Below are positions 63,901-64,000 of a DNA stretch of 64,000 nucleotides, piece after piece; the first letter of the stretch is position 1; each line of letters opens with the position of its first letter. The stretch comes from Desulfobacter postgatei 2ac9 (lineage in GTDB: Bacteria > Desulfobacterota > Desulfobacteria > Desulfobacterales > Desulfobacteraceae), in assembly GCF_000233695.2 (NCBI RefSeq), contig NZ_CM001488.1, positions 3,871,971 to 3,935,970 on the forward strand, read 5' to 3'. A model generated the notes under the pieces. The model ran no database searches and had not been told where the DNA came from. It saw nothing but the letters and a program-made list of their open reading frames with translations. A program made the position numbers and the translations under genes.

Positions 63901-64000
63901 GAACATGCCGCTGTTCCATAGATAATCGCCTGAATTCAGGTAGGTTTACGCCTTGGCCGCATCCGGTTCTGATCCCAGCTTATATCACCGTCAGTTGCCT

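Overview
The window looks like chromosome from a sulfate-reducing Desulfobacterota bacterium, most likely Desulfobacteraceae-like. The clues are a DVU0772-like small protein, a rubredoxin with the unusual C-x4-C knuckle, a selenocysteine peroxiredoxin, sigma-54 control of two large loci, and a deltaproteobacterial-type PKS/FAS megasynthase. No species can be named from sequence alone.

Layout. 1-4457: housekeeping genes (proC, partial at the window edge; DVU0772-like; rubredoxin; aroC) and a sigma-54 activator. 4458-16959: a sigma-54-promoted lipid/polyketide locus. It holds one 3812-residue megasynthase (two nitronate-monooxygenase-like domains, KS, a KS lacking both catalytic histidines, AT, a third KS, three tandem ACPs, KR, DH) and its phosphopantetheinyl transferase, closed by a strong hairpin. 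17035-18701: a second sigma-54 activator. 18686-52858 (minus strand): one tightly packed operon of about 34 kb and 28 genes encoding an extracellular contractile injection system (eCIS, Afp/PVC-like). It has three sheaths, two tube proteins, DUF4255 cap, AAA+ ATPase, LysM tube-end protein, hub, spike, PAAR tip, gp25, two baseplate-J-type proteins, tail protein I, an Ig-domain fibre, two DUF4157 proteins (one a 1385-residue predicted nuclease effector), and unusual accessories: a membrane-anchored VWA protein, two YkgJ-type cysteine-cluster proteins and a TPR protein. 52962-54924: a transposase remnant, then a Crp/Fnr-type regulator divergent from a ferredoxin-domain protein. 55163-62179: cyclophilin-FKBP fusion, mtgA, an MBL pseudogene, sixA, a polytopic membrane protein, the selenocysteine peroxiredoxin, UspA and a kinase-like protein. 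62314-64000: decayed DNA, with an alcohol-dehydrogenase tail and a frameshifted IS110-type transposase.

How it works together. The eCIS operon starts just downstream of a near-consensus sigma-54 promoter (52881-52896) with an inverted repeat about 100 bp further up. The likely activator gene lies at the far end of the operon, convergent with it. The megasynthase has the same arrangement with its own divergent activator. Two lesions bear on whether the eCIS is functional: an in-frame amber codon in the hub gene (37359-37361) and a one-base frameshift in a small DUF6760-like gene (46280-46457). The Crp/Fnr-type regulator carries an ETISR recognition helix, and TTGAT-N4-ATCAA-type boxes stand before the ferredoxin gene and before the kinase/UspA pair, suggesting a small local redox or stress regulon.

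The best candidates for something new are the DUF4157-to-nuclease effector with its YkgJ/VWA accessories, the sigma-54 wiring of the eCIS, the amber-interrupted hub, and a one-gene PUFA-synthase-like enzyme whose three ACPs all carry Thr at the phosphopantetheine position.
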